From assembly GCF_902463975.1 (NCBI RefSeq), contig NZ_CABQHJ010000007.1, positions 12,816 through 76,815 of the forward strand: a DNA stretch of 64,000 bases. Reading direction: 5' to 3'. Below are positions 17,433 through 25,476 of this stretch, piece after piece. Position numbers and translations under genes: made by a program. Numbering within the stretch: the stretch's first letter is position 1; every line of letters begins with the position of its first letter. The DNA comes from Phascolarctobacterium_A sp902463975. GTDB taxonomy: Bacteria; Bacillota; Negativicutes; Acidaminococcales; Acidaminococcaceae. A model generated the notes under the pieces. The model made no database searches. It was not told the origin of the DNA and saw only the letters and a program-made list of their open reading frames with translations.

Positions 17433-18827
17433 ATGTTGGAGATTTTGAATTCTATTGATGGCTTCATTTGGGGCCCGCCTTTGATGATTTTGCTTATTGG
17501 CACAGGCATTTTAATGAGCGTCCGTCTTGGCCTGCTTCAGGTTATGAAGCTGCCTAAAGCCTTGCAGCTGATTTTTACCGCCCGCAGCAAGGGCGAAGGT
17601 GATGTAAGCAGCTTTCAGGCTTTGTGCACTGCTTTGGCTGCAACTGTCGGCACCGGTAATATCGTTGGCGTAGCAACGGCAATTAAGCTCGGTGGTCCCG
17701 GTGCTCTGCTGTGGATGTGGTTGGCTGCTTTCTTCGGTATGGCAACCAAATATTCCGAAGGCGTATTGGCTGTTAAGTATCGTACCTATGACGAAAACGG
17801 CAATGCCTCCGGCGGTCCGATGTACTACATTGAACAGGGCTTAGGCAAAAAATTCAAGCCGTTGGCTGTAATGTTCTCTATCTTCGGTGTTATGACTGCC
17901 TGCCTGGGCAGCGGTACCTTTACTCAGGTAAATGCAATCACCTCTATTGTTAATGTATCCTTCGGTGTTTCCGAATATGTTGTAGCAGCAGTTCTGACTG
18001 TTCTTGTAGCTGTTGTTATTATTGGCGGTCTGCAATCCATTGCTAACGTAGCAAGTAAGATTGTTCCGTTCATGGCTGCTGTTTATGTTATCGCAACCGT
18101 TTCCGTGCTGGTATTTTATGCCGATGCTTTGCCGGTTGCAATTAAGCTGGTTATCGACGGTGCCTTCAACGGTACTGCGGCAGCAGGCGGCTTTGCCGGT
18201 GCCGGAATTATGCTGGCTATGCGCAGCGGTATCGCCCGCGGCATTTATTCCAACGAATCCGGCCTGGGCTCTGCTCCTATCGTAGCAGCTGCAGCAAAAA
18301 CCAAATGGCCTGCAGAACAGGGCCTTGTTTCTATGACCGGTACCTTTATCGATACCATCATTATCTGCACCATGACCGGCCTGTCTATCATCGTCAGCGG
18401 TGCCTGGACCGGCGACCTGAACGGTGCTGCACTGACTGAGGCTGCTTTCGCTTCTGCTTTCCCGGCTGTTGCCAAGTATGTCCTGACCGGTGGTCTGGTA
18501 CTCTTCGCTTTCACCACTATTATCGGCTGGAGCTATTACGGCGAGCGTTGCGCAGAATATCTCTTCGGCGTAAAATGCATCATGCCTTACCGTATCGGTT
18601 ACATCATTCTGGTAGGTCTGGGCGTATTCCTGAAGCTGGAAATGATTTGGATTATTGCCGATATCGTTAACGGTCTGATGGCTATTCCTAACCTGATTGC
18701 TCTGCTGGGCCTGAGCGGTGTAGTTGTTGCAGAAACCAAGCTGTACTTCGAGCATTGGGAAAAGGTTCACAGCCGTCGCAAACAGCTTGCTGAGATTCGT
18801 GAAGATCTGGCAACTGAAAATAATTAA
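17433..18827 (+). CDS. Alanine/glycine:sodium symporter (AGCS family)
   Basis: 464 residues, normal for AGCS. Ten or more hydrophobic helices run through the protein. AGCS blocks are present: GPPLMILLIGTGILMSVRLG at the start, GTGNIVGVATAIKLGGPGAL, KYSEGVLAVKYR, GGPMYYIEQGLG and GIYSNESGLGSAPI. It would import alanine or glycine with sodium across the inner membrane. The GGGGG SD lies about 9 bases before the ATG, and a strong terminator follows, so it is a single-gene unit under the dyad-bearing promoter. Confidence 0.95.
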   Translation: MLEILNSIDGFIWGPPLMILLIGTGILMSVRLGLLQVMKLPKALQLIFTARSKGEGDVSSFQALCTALAATVGTGNIVGVATAIKLGGPGALLWMWLAAFFGMATKYSEGVLAVKYRTYDENGNASGGPMYYIEQGLGKKFKPLAVMFSIFGVMTACLGSGTFTQVNAITSIVNVSFGVSEYVVAAVLTVLVAVVIIGGLQSIANVASKIVPFMAAVYVIATVSVLVFYADALPVAIKLVIDGAFNGTAAAGGFAGAGIMLAMRSGIARGIYSNESGLGSAPIVAAAAKTKWPAEQGLVSMTGTFIDTIIICTMTGLSIIVSGAWTGDLNGAALTEAAFASAFPAVAKYVLTGGLVLFAFTTIIGWSYYGERCAEYLFGVKCIMPYRIGYIILVGLGVFLKLEMIWIIADIVNGLMAIPNLIALLGLSGVVVAETKLYFEHWEKVHSRRKQLAEIREDLATENN

Positions 18828-18840
18828 TTAGTATTTACGA

Positions 18841-18873
18841 AAGCCATTGCGGAAATATGCAATGGCTTTTTTT
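18841..18873 (+). terminator. Rho-independent terminator after the symporter gene
   Basis: AAGCCATTGC / GCAATGGCTT is a perfect 10-bp stem followed by seven T. Confidence 0.9.
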
Positions 18874-18914
18874 CATTAAGTTTTTGTGTCATCTGTATTT
18901 TTATGTCTTTAGTG

Positions 18915-18923
18915 TGTTATAAT
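18915..18923 (+). promoter_or_regulatory. Extended -10 promoter for lspA-rluD
   Basis: TGTTATAAT is an extended -10 (TGn plus a perfect TATAAT) about 28 bases before lspA. No good -35 is visible at the expected distance. Confidence 0.5.
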
Positions 18924-18951
18924 ATACATATCAAGATAATAGGAGAATAAA

Positions 18952-19401
18952 ATGGTTTATGGTTTGTTAGCTTTGCTGGTGGTTCTGCTGGACCAGGCAA
19001 CAAAGTATTATGTGGTAACACATTTTGCGTTAGGGGAGAGCGTACCGGTGATTAATAATGTATTTCACTGGACATTTATACTGAATCGTGGTGCCGCCTT
19101 CGGCATGCTTGAGGGCAGCCGCTGGCTGTTCGTACTGATTGCGGTTGCCGTAATCGGCGGTGTTTGGTTTATGCGCAGGGAAATTGCCAAAAGTGGCGTA
19201 ATGGCCTGCTGGGGCACAGCGCTTTTTGCCGGCGGTGCTTTGGGTAATCTTATTGACCGCACTGCACGCGGTGTAGTAATTGACTTTTTTGATTTTCGTA
19301 TCTGGCCGATATTTAATGTGGCAGATATCGCAATTTGTGTGGGAGTAGGTTTGATTATATGGAGCATATTGAAAACGGAGCTGCTGAGCAGCAAAGATTA
19401 A
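18952..19401 (+). CDS. lspA: Lipoprotein signal peptidase II
   Basis: 149 residues with four membrane segments. It cleaves the signal peptide of diacylglyceryl-modified prolipoproteins in the inner membrane. The catalytic aspartates are D102 (GNLIDR) and D125 (FNVADIAIC). The family blocks DQATKYYV and LNRGAAFG are present. The rluD-like gene starts inside its 3' end, 43 bases before the lspA stop. The order lspA-rluD-pyrR matches Bacillus lspA-ylyB-pyrR. Confidence 0.96.
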   Translation: MVYGLLALLVVLLDQATKYYVVTHFALGESVPVINNVFHWTFILNRGAAFGMLEGSRWLFVLIAVAVIGGVWFMRREIAKSGVMACWGTALFAGGALGNLIDRTARGVVIDFFDFRIWPIFNVADIAICVGVGLIIWSILKTELLSSKD

Positions 19402-20303
19402 TTATAACTGAACAGGAGGCTGGCCAGCGTGCTGATGTAGGCCTGGCGGCGCTACTGGAGCTTACTCGCTCTAATATGCAGAAGCTGCTGGAGGAGGGCC
19501 GTGCGGTGCGTGGCAACAAGGTGTTGAAATCCAACTACAAGCTGCGTTTGGGTGACGAGATTGATGTTACCTTGCCTGAGCCGCAGCCACTTGATGTGCA
19601 GCCGGAAAATATTCCTCTGGATATTATTTATGAGGACGAGGATGTTGTTGTTGTCAACAAAGCGCGCGGTATGGTAGTGCACCCGGCGGCTGGTAATTTA
19701 AGCGGGACGCTGGTCAATGCGCTTTTGTATCACTGTAAAAACTTATCCGGTATTAACGGTGTCATTCGTCCCGGCATTGTCCACCGCCTGGATAAGGATA
19801 CCAGCGGTATTATGATTTGCGCCAAGAATGATGCGGCGCATCTTTCTCTGTCGCAGCAGATACAGGCTAAAACCGCCCAGCGTACCTATCTTGCTGTAGT
19901 ACGCGGCAACATAAAGACAGACAGCGGCGTGATTGAAACGCTTATCGCCCGTGATAAAAACGACCGTAAGAAAATGGCGGTTGTCAAAGAAGGCGGACGT
20001 GATGCTGTTACCGAATACGAGGTGCTGGAGCGCTTCGGCAAATATACTATTGTGCGCTGCCGCCTGCGAACGGGACGTACGCATCAGATTCGCGTACATA
20101 TGGAGTATCTGGGCTATCCTTTGGTTGGTGACCCGAAATATTCTCCGATGAAAACTCCCTTCAGCATTCAGGGACAGGCTCTGCATTCGCAGACACTGGA
20201 ATTTACCCACCCGCGTACGGGAGAACGCTTGAGCTTTGAAGCTCCGTTGCCGGAGGATATGCATAAGATTGTTACCCGCCTGCGCTTGGGACAGTTTAAT
20301 TAG
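19359..20303 (+). CDS. RluA/RluD-family pseudouridine synthase
   Basis: 314 residues from the ATG giving MEHIENG. An in-frame GTG 24 bases upstream is also open. An N-terminal S4 RNA-binding domain (about 20-80, QRADVGLAALLELTR) is followed by the catalytic domain with HRLDKDTSG, where D145 is the nucleophilic aspartate. It isomerises uridines in rRNA. The close relation to RluD/YlyB suggests 23S helix 69, but the site is not certain. It overlaps lspA and is followed by a small CTGCC-tta-GGGCAG hairpin before pyrR. Confidence 0.9.
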   Translation: MEHIENGAAEQQRLIITEQEAGQRADVGLAALLELTRSNMQKLLEEGRAVRGNKVLKSNYKLRLGDEIDVTLPEPQPLDVQPENIPLDIIYEDEDVVVVNKARGMVVHPAAGNLSGTLVNALLYHCKNLSGINGVIRPGIVHRLDKDTSGIMICAKNDAAHLSLSQQIQAKTAQRTYLAVVRGNIKTDSGVIETLIARDKNDRKKMAVVKEGGRDAVTEYEVLERFGKYTIVRCRLRTGRTHQIRVHMEYLGYPLVGDPKYSPMKTPFSIQGQALHSQTLEFTHPRTGERLSFEAPLPEDMHKIVTRLRLGQFN

Positions 20304-20372
20304 TTGAGCTCTGCCTTAGGGCAGTCTTGATAGCAGGTTAAAAAGCCTGAATAAAAATAAGAGGTGAGCCAA

Positions 20373-20924
20373 ATGAGCAATTTTGTTAAAAAGAATGTTA
20401 TTATGGATGCAGAGGCTATGCGCCGTGCAATTGTCCGTATTTCTCATGAAATTATCGAAAGAAATAAAGGCGTAGACAATGTTGTTATTGTCGGCATCCG
20501 TACCCGCGGTGTACCTATCGCAGAACGCCTGGCAGCAGCAATTAAAGATATAGAGAATGTTGAGCTGCCGGTAGGAATGCTGGATATCACTCTTTATCGT
20601 GATGACCTGTCTACTCTTGCATATAATCCTATTGTACACGGTACAGAAATTGACCTGGATCTGAACGGCAAAACCGTAATTCTTGTTGATGATGTGCTGT
20701 ACACCGGTCGTACTATCCGCGCTGCTCTTGATGCGGTTATGGATATGGGCCGTCCGAAGGCTATTCAGCTGGCAGTACTTATTGACCGCGGACATCGCGA
20801 GCTGCCGATTCGTGCTGACTTTGCCGGCAAAAATGTTCCTACCTCCCACAAGGAAGCTATCAATGTATACCTGGCAGAGGAAGACGGCATTGATGAAGTA
20901 GCAATCGGTGATATCGAAGAATAA
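20373..20924 (+). CDS. pyrR: PyrR bifunctional pyrimidine operon regulator / uracil phosphoribosyltransferase
   Basis: 183 residues from the ATG behind GAGGTG. The PRPP-binding motif VILVDDVLYTGRT is intact. KNVIMDAEAMRRAIVRISHEI is a typical PyrR N-terminus, and DRGHRELPIRADFAGKN is a conserved RNA-binding/catalytic region. In Firmicutes PyrR binds UMP and pyr mRNA leaders and causes attenuation. No pyr biosynthetic genes or PyrR-binding loops are visible here, so its targets are elsewhere. Confidence 0.95.
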   Translation: MSNFVKKNVIMDAEAMRRAIVRISHEIIERNKGVDNVVIVGIRTRGVPIAERLAAAIKDIENVELPVGMLDITLYRDDLSTLAYNPIVHGTEIDLDLNGKTVILVDDVLYTGRTIRAALDAVMDMGRPKAIQLAVLIDRGHRELPIRADFAGKNVPTSHKEAINVYLAEEDGIDEVAIGDIEE

Positions 20925-20961
20925 TCAACAGTAGCTTGTTAATGGAACAGGAGGAGATTCT

Positions 20962-21600
20962 ATGCAGCAGGCTGAAATGTTGCGCAATGAGGCTTTGGGC
21001 GCAACGCTGGTAAAAAAACTGAAGCTGCGTGGCTTTGATGCTTATTACTGTGCTGATAAGCAGACAGCGCTCGAGCAGGCATTGGCGCTGATTCCGCAGG
21101 AGGATGTTGTTTCCTGGGGCGGTTCTGTAACGATTGATGAAATAGGCCTTTTGGACGCAGTTAAAGAGCGCAATAAGGTTATTGACAGAGCTGTAGCAGC
21201 AACGCCGGAAGAAAAAATGGAGCTGATGCGTCAGGCGCTTTTATGTGATACATATTTAATGAGCAGCAATGCCATCAGCAGTGATGGTCAGCTGGTAAAT
21301 ATCGATGGTAACGGCAACCGTTGCGCCGCTTTGATTTTCGGACCGAAGCAGGTGCTGGTTATTGCCGGTCTGAATAAAGTTACAGGCTCCTTGGAGGCTG
21401 CTATGGACAGAGCGCGCAATGTGGCTGCGCCGATAAATGCCAAAAGGTTTGCCGGACTGCAGACACCTTGTTATAAAGCCGGCCTTTGCGGTGACTGCCT
21501 TTCCGCGGACTGCATCTGCTCGCAGATTGTTATAACGCGCACCAGTCGTAATAAGGGACGCATTAAAGTCATTTTAGTTGGCGAAAGCTTAGGATTCTGA
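20962..21600 (+). CDS. LUD-domain protein (DUF162, LutC/LutB-like)
   Basis: 212 residues. A LUD domain (VSWGGSVTIDEIGLLDAVKE, IFGPKQVLVIAGLNKVTG) covers most of the length. Members take part in lactate utilisation or are of unknown role. A cysteine-rich tail (CYKAGLCGDCLSADCIC, about 172-188) could bind a metal or iron-sulfur cluster. It stands alone, without lutA/lutB partners. A GGAGGAG SD precedes it. deoB begins 65 bases downstream. Confidence 0.8.
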   Translation: MQQAEMLRNEALGATLVKKLKLRGFDAYYCADKQTALEQALALIPQEDVVSWGGSVTIDEIGLLDAVKERNKVIDRAVAATPEEKMELMRQALLCDTYLMSSNAISSDGQLVNIDGNGNRCAALIFGPKQVLVIAGLNKVTGSLEAAMDRARNVAAPINAKRFAGLQTPCYKAGLCGDCLSADCICSQIVITRTSRNKGRIKVILVGESLGF

Positions 21601-21665
21601 TTTTAGGGGAGTTGTTTAGCGTTGGTGTTAGCAGCTCCCTTTTGCTTAAGAAAGCAGGTGAAAAA

Positions 21666-22889
21666 ATGGCTCGTACTATTATTCTGTTGTTGGATTCCTT
21701 CGGTATCGGTTATGCCCATGATGCCGAAGCTTACGGTGATAAGGGTGCAGATACCTTGGGACATATCTGTGATTGGCTGGCAAAAAATCCGCGCCGTGCA
21801 GGCGAAGCGCCGAAGCCGCTGCATTTACCGCATCTGGCTGAGCGCGGACTGCAGGCAGCTGCAGAGCTGAGCCGTGGCGAAGCGCTGCTGGCAGGACTGG
21901 GCGCTGAGCATACAATTGGCGCTTATACCTATGCGCAGGAGGTCAGCCTTGGCAAGGATACGTTGAGCGGACATTGGGAAATCAGCGGTGTGCCGGTTAA
22001 TTTTGATTGGGGCTATTTCCCTGATGTGCCGAAATGCTTTCCGCAGGAGCTGGTAGACGCAATCATCAGCCAGGGCAATTTGCCGGGCGTACTGGGCGAA
22101 TGTCATGCCAGCGGTACCGAAATTATCAAGGAGCTGGGAGAGGAGCATGTAAGAAGCGGCAAGCCGATTATTTATACCTCCGCCGACAGCGTGCTGCAGA
22201 TAGCAGCGCACGAGGAAGCCTTTGGCCTGGAGCGCTTGTATGATTTGTGCAAGCTGGCTTTTAAGCTGGTGCAGCCGTATAATATTGCCCGGGTAATAGC
22301 GCGTCCGTTCGTCGGCACCTGTGCTGCGGATTTTACCCGCACAACCAACCGTCACGATTACGCAGTACCGGCACCGCAGCCGACATTGCTTGATAAAATG
22401 GTTGCAGCCGGCGGCAGCGTTTACGCCGTAGGCAAGATTGCCGATATTTTTGCGCATCGCGGTATTACAAAGCATTATGCGGCAGGCGGCCTGGATAAGC
22501 TGATAGATGCAACGAAGCAGGCTGTAGCCGATGCTCCAGATAATACCATTGTCTTTACTAATTTTGTTGACTTTGATTCCTCCTACGGACATCGCCGTGA
22601 CATTCAGGGCTATGGCGAGGCACTGGAATATTTCGACAGCAGACTGCCGGAAATTACCGCTCTGCTGCATCCGGACGATTTGCTGCTGATGACGGCGGAC
22701 CACGGCAATGACCCTAGCTGGAGCGGCACGGACCATACGCGCGAAAAAATTCCCGTACTCTTTTCGGGAGCAGGCATTGAATGTAAGCAGCTTAAGCCTA
22801 TGCAGACCTTTGCCGATATAGGACAGACGATTGCCGATTATATGAAAATAGAGCCAACCCTTACCGGAACTAAAGCGGACTTGTTTTGA
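21666..22889 (+). CDS. deoB: Phosphopentomutase
   Basis: 407 residues from the ATG behind GCAGGTG. It interconverts (deoxy)ribose-1-phosphate and -5-phosphate. Alkaline-phosphatase-fold metal motifs are visible: LLLDSFGIGYAHDAE at the start, GKDTLSGHWE, FVDFDSSYGHRRD and TADHGNDPSWSGTDHTRE. It is directly followed by a nucleoside phosphorylase gene, so the pair turns nucleosides into base plus ribose-5-phosphate. Confidence 0.96.
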   Translation: MARTIILLLDSFGIGYAHDAEAYGDKGADTLGHICDWLAKNPRRAGEAPKPLHLPHLAERGLQAAAELSRGEALLAGLGAEHTIGAYTYAQEVSLGKDTLSGHWEISGVPVNFDWGYFPDVPKCFPQELVDAIISQGNLPGVLGECHASGTEIIKELGEEHVRSGKPIIYTSADSVLQIAAHEEAFGLERLYDLCKLAFKLVQPYNIARVIARPFVGTCAADFTRTTNRHDYAVPAPQPTLLDKMVAAGGSVYAVGKIADIFAHRGITKHYAAGGLDKLIDATKQAVADAPDNTIVFTNFVDFDSSYGHRRDIQGYGEALEYFDSRLPEITALLHPDDLLLMTADHGNDPSWSGTDHTREKIPVLFSGAGIECKQLKPMQTFADIGQTIADYMKIEPTLTGTKADLF

Positions 22890-22903
22890 AAGAGGTGGAC
22901 AAT

Positions 22904-23704
22904 ATGAGCAAACATTACGCAGCACCTGAGGAGATTTTATACCATGTAGGTTTTTCGGCACAGCAACTGCAGGGCGCAACTGTTGCCGTGCTTCCCGGTG
23001 ACCCCGGACGTGTAGAGCCTTTAGCGAAGGCCTTGGGCAGTGATGCAAGCTTTATTGCCAGTCATCGCGAATACACCAGCTGGCTGACTAAAATCAGCGA
23101 TACTCCGGTGCTTGTCTGCTCTACTGGTATGGGCGGTCCTTCCGTAGCAATTTGTCTGGAAGAGCTGGCGCGTATGGGCATCAAAAAGCTCATCCGCTTC
23201 GGTACGACGGGAACCATTCAGGAAAAGGTTAATCTCGGTGATATTATTATTGATAAGGCTGCCGTTCGCCTTGACGGCACCTCGCAGCATTATGCGCCGT
23301 TGGAGTTCCCGGCTGTTGCTAGCTTTGAGGTGACAATAGCACTGGTACTGGCAGCCAAGAACGCCGGTGCTCCCTATCATTTGGGCATTGCAGCCTCCAG
23401 CGACACCTTCTGGCCGGGGCAGGAGCGTTATGACAGTTTCACCGGCTATGTGCCGCGCCGCTTCCGCGGGACGATGCAGGAATGGCAAGCGCTGGGCGTG
23501 CTGAACTATGAAATGGAAACATCCGCTTTGTTCGTGACCTCGCAGGCGTTAGGCTTAGAGGCTGGTGCTGTCTGCGGCGTGGTAGTTAAGCGCACGCAGA
23601 GCGAAAGCGTGGCACCGCCTGATGTTTATAAGCGTGCTTTTGGCTACATGGTGCAGGTGACACGCGGAGCTGTCGAGCTGCTGCTGGCGGAGGCAGCTGA
23701 GTAA
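22904..23704 (+). CDS. udp: Uridine phosphorylase-like nucleoside phosphorylase
   Basis: 266 residues from the ATG behind AGAGGTGG (an in-frame TTG overlapping the deoB stop is rejected). The NP-I family phosphate site is VAVLPGDPGRVEPLA, followed by STGMGGPSVAICLEEL, IRFGTTGTIQ and the substrate block LNYEMETSALFV. These fit uridine phosphorylase best. It releases uracil plus ribose-1-phosphate, which DeoB then uses. The separation from deoB is only 14 bases. Confidence 0.88.
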   Translation: MSKHYAAPEEILYHVGFSAQQLQGATVAVLPGDPGRVEPLAKALGSDASFIASHREYTSWLTKISDTPVLVCSTGMGGPSVAICLEELARMGIKKLIRFGTTGTIQEKVNLGDIIIDKAAVRLDGTSQHYAPLEFPAVASFEVTIALVLAAKNAGAPYHLGIAASSDTFWPGQERYDSFTGYVPRRFRGTMQEWQALGVLNYEMETSALFVTSQALGLEAGAVCGVVVKRTQSESVAPPDVYKRAFGYMVQVTRGAVELLLAEAAE

Positions 23705-23720
23705 GAGGCAGGTGATTCTT

Positions 23721-24305
23721 ATGAAAAATATTAAATGGTTGCTGCATGTCTGCTTTTTGCTGATGTCTGTAGCTTTGCTTGCCACTTTTATGCCGCAGAC
23801 TGCGCGGGCAGATTTTGCGGAGCGTCCTGTGGGCTTTGTGGTAATCGACCAGGATGGCGGTGTGGATGGTGCTGTTTATAAAGAATGGCGTCAGATGGTC
23901 AAGCTGGGCTATCGCTTTCCAGATTATCAAATCATAGATGGCGGCGAGCCTCAGATGCTGGTGAGCCAGGCTGTGCGTGATGGTGTGAAGCTGGATGCAG
24001 CATCTTTAGCCGCTTTGGCGGAAAAAAGCAAAATGGATGTGCTGGTTGTTGCACGCATCTATGAAATGGATGAGAGTCTTGTCAGCGGCTGGGGATTCCG
24101 CTTTGATCACGATACCTATGTGCGTGTTGTAGCGGATGCAGACCTTTTTGTATATAAAAAGGATGGCAATAAGCTGCTGAAGAAACGCGTGCGTGAAAGC
24201 GGGCTGCGTGAAATGGGTAATTATGAAAAGCCGGCGGAAACGATTAAATGGCAGCTTTCCAAGCTGGTAAATACGATGGAAAATAAGCCTATTATTGGTA
24301 GCTGA
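23721..24305 (+). CDS. Secreted protein of unknown function
   Basis: 194 residues from the ATG behind GGCAGGTGATT. A clear signal peptide (KNIKWLLHVCFLLMSVAL, cleavage probably after ARA near residue 31) indicates export. The mature part contains VGFVVIDQDGGVDGAV, LAALAEKSKMDVLVVARIYEM and a C-terminal YKKDGNKLLKKRVRE segment. I do not recognise a family. It follows udp by 16 bases but is probably functionally unrelated. Confidence 0.6.
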   Translation: MKNIKWLLHVCFLLMSVALLATFMPQTARADFAERPVGFVVIDQDGGVDGAVYKEWRQMVKLGYRFPDYQIIDGGEPQMLVSQAVRDGVKLDAASLAALAEKSKMDVLVVARIYEMDESLVSGWGFRFDHDTYVRVVADADLFVYKKDGNKLLKKRVRESGLREMGNYEKPAETIKWQLSKLVNTMENKPIIGS

Positions 24306-24418
24306 CATCATGAATTAGGTTGTTAGCTTGTTCACCTTAGTTTAAGGCGACAGGTTGTAAAATAATACTGTAGGCAGAAATTAATAGCTGCCTGATGCGA
24401 AAAAATTGAGGTGAAAAA

Positions 24419-25435
24419 ATGCATATTTTAGTCACAGGCGGAGCTGGTTACATAGGCTCGCATACTGTTATTGAACTGCTTAAAGCTGGTCACAGTGTTG
24501 TAGTAGTAGATAATCTTGTTAATTCCAGCAGGCTGGCACTGCAGCGTGTAGAAAAAATCACCGGCCAGCAAATCCCTTTTTATGAAACTGATATCAGGGA
24601 TCGTGCCGGCCTGCAAAAAGTTTTTGATGAGCATAGCTTTGACTGCTGTATTCATTTCGCCGGTTTGAAAGCAGTGGGCGAATCGGTACAGAAGCCATTG
24701 GAGTATTATGAGAACAATATTTCCGGTACTCTGGTACTGCTGGACGTAATGCGTAAAGCAGGCTGTAAGAATATTATTTTCAGCTCTTCGGCTACTGTTT
24801 ACGGTAATCCTGCTGTAGTGCCTATTCCGGAAACCTGTCCTAAAGGGCAGTGCACTAATCCTTATGGCCAGACAAAGTCGATGCTGGAGCAAATACTTTG
24901 TGATATGTATGTAGCTGATCAGGAGTGGAATGTGGTTCTGCTGCGTTACTTTAACCCTATCGGTGCGCATAGCTCCGGTCTGATTGGCGAAAATCCCAAT
25001 GGCATTCCCAATAACCTGATGCCGTATATTACTCAGGTAGCTGTTGGCAAGCTGGAGCGACTGCATGTTTTTGGTAATGATTATCCCACTCCTGATGGTA
25101 CTGGAGTGCGTGACTTTATTCATGTAGTGGATTTGGCTAAAGGTCATGTGAAAGCTTTGCAGGCAATAGATGACAAATGCGGCGTAGAGGTGTATAATCT
25201 TGGTACAGGTATTGGCTATTCAGTGCTGGATTTAGTCAAAGCATTTGAAAAGGCTACTGGAATTAAGATACCTTATGTAATTGACCAACGTCGTGCAGGG
25301 GATATTGCCACCTGCTATTCAGATCCGTCAAAGGCGTGGGAAAAGCTTGGCTGGAAGGCAGAGCTGGGTATTGAGGACATGTGCCGCGATTCCTGGAACT
25401 GGCAGAAGAACAACCCTAATGGCTTTGAAGCATAA
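24419..25435 (+). CDS. galE: UDP-glucose 4-epimerase
   Basis: 338 residues. It interconverts UDP-glucose and UDP-galactose (and often the N-acetyl forms) with bound NAD. The Rossmann glycines TGGAGYIGSH are at residues 6-15, catalytic S124 and Y149-x3-K153 (NPYGQTKSM) are in place, and the C-terminal SDPSKAWEKLGWKAE is typical of the family. glmS starts 41 bases downstream, so epimerase and glucosamine-6-phosphate synthase are likely cotranscribed for cell-envelope sugar supply. A short AGGCAG/CTGCCT hairpin lies upstream. Confidence 0.95.
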   Translation: MHILVTGGAGYIGSHTVIELLKAGHSVVVVDNLVNSSRLALQRVEKITGQQIPFYETDIRDRAGLQKVFDEHSFDCCIHFAGLKAVGESVQKPLEYYENNISGTLVLLDVMRKAGCKNIIFSSSATVYGNPAVVPIPETCPKGQCTNPYGQTKSMLEQILCDMYVADQEWNVVLLRYFNPIGAHSSGLIGENPNGIPNNLMPYITQVAVGKLERLHVFGNDYPTPDGTGVRDFIHVVDLAKGHVKALQAIDDKCGVEVYNLGTGIGYSVLDLVKAFEKATGIKIPYVIDQRRAGDIATCYSDPSKAWEKLGWKAELGIEDMCRDSWNWQKNNPNGFEA

Positions 25436-25476
25436 GGCAAAAAGAAAAAAATAGTAGAAAAAGAGGAAAAGTATTT

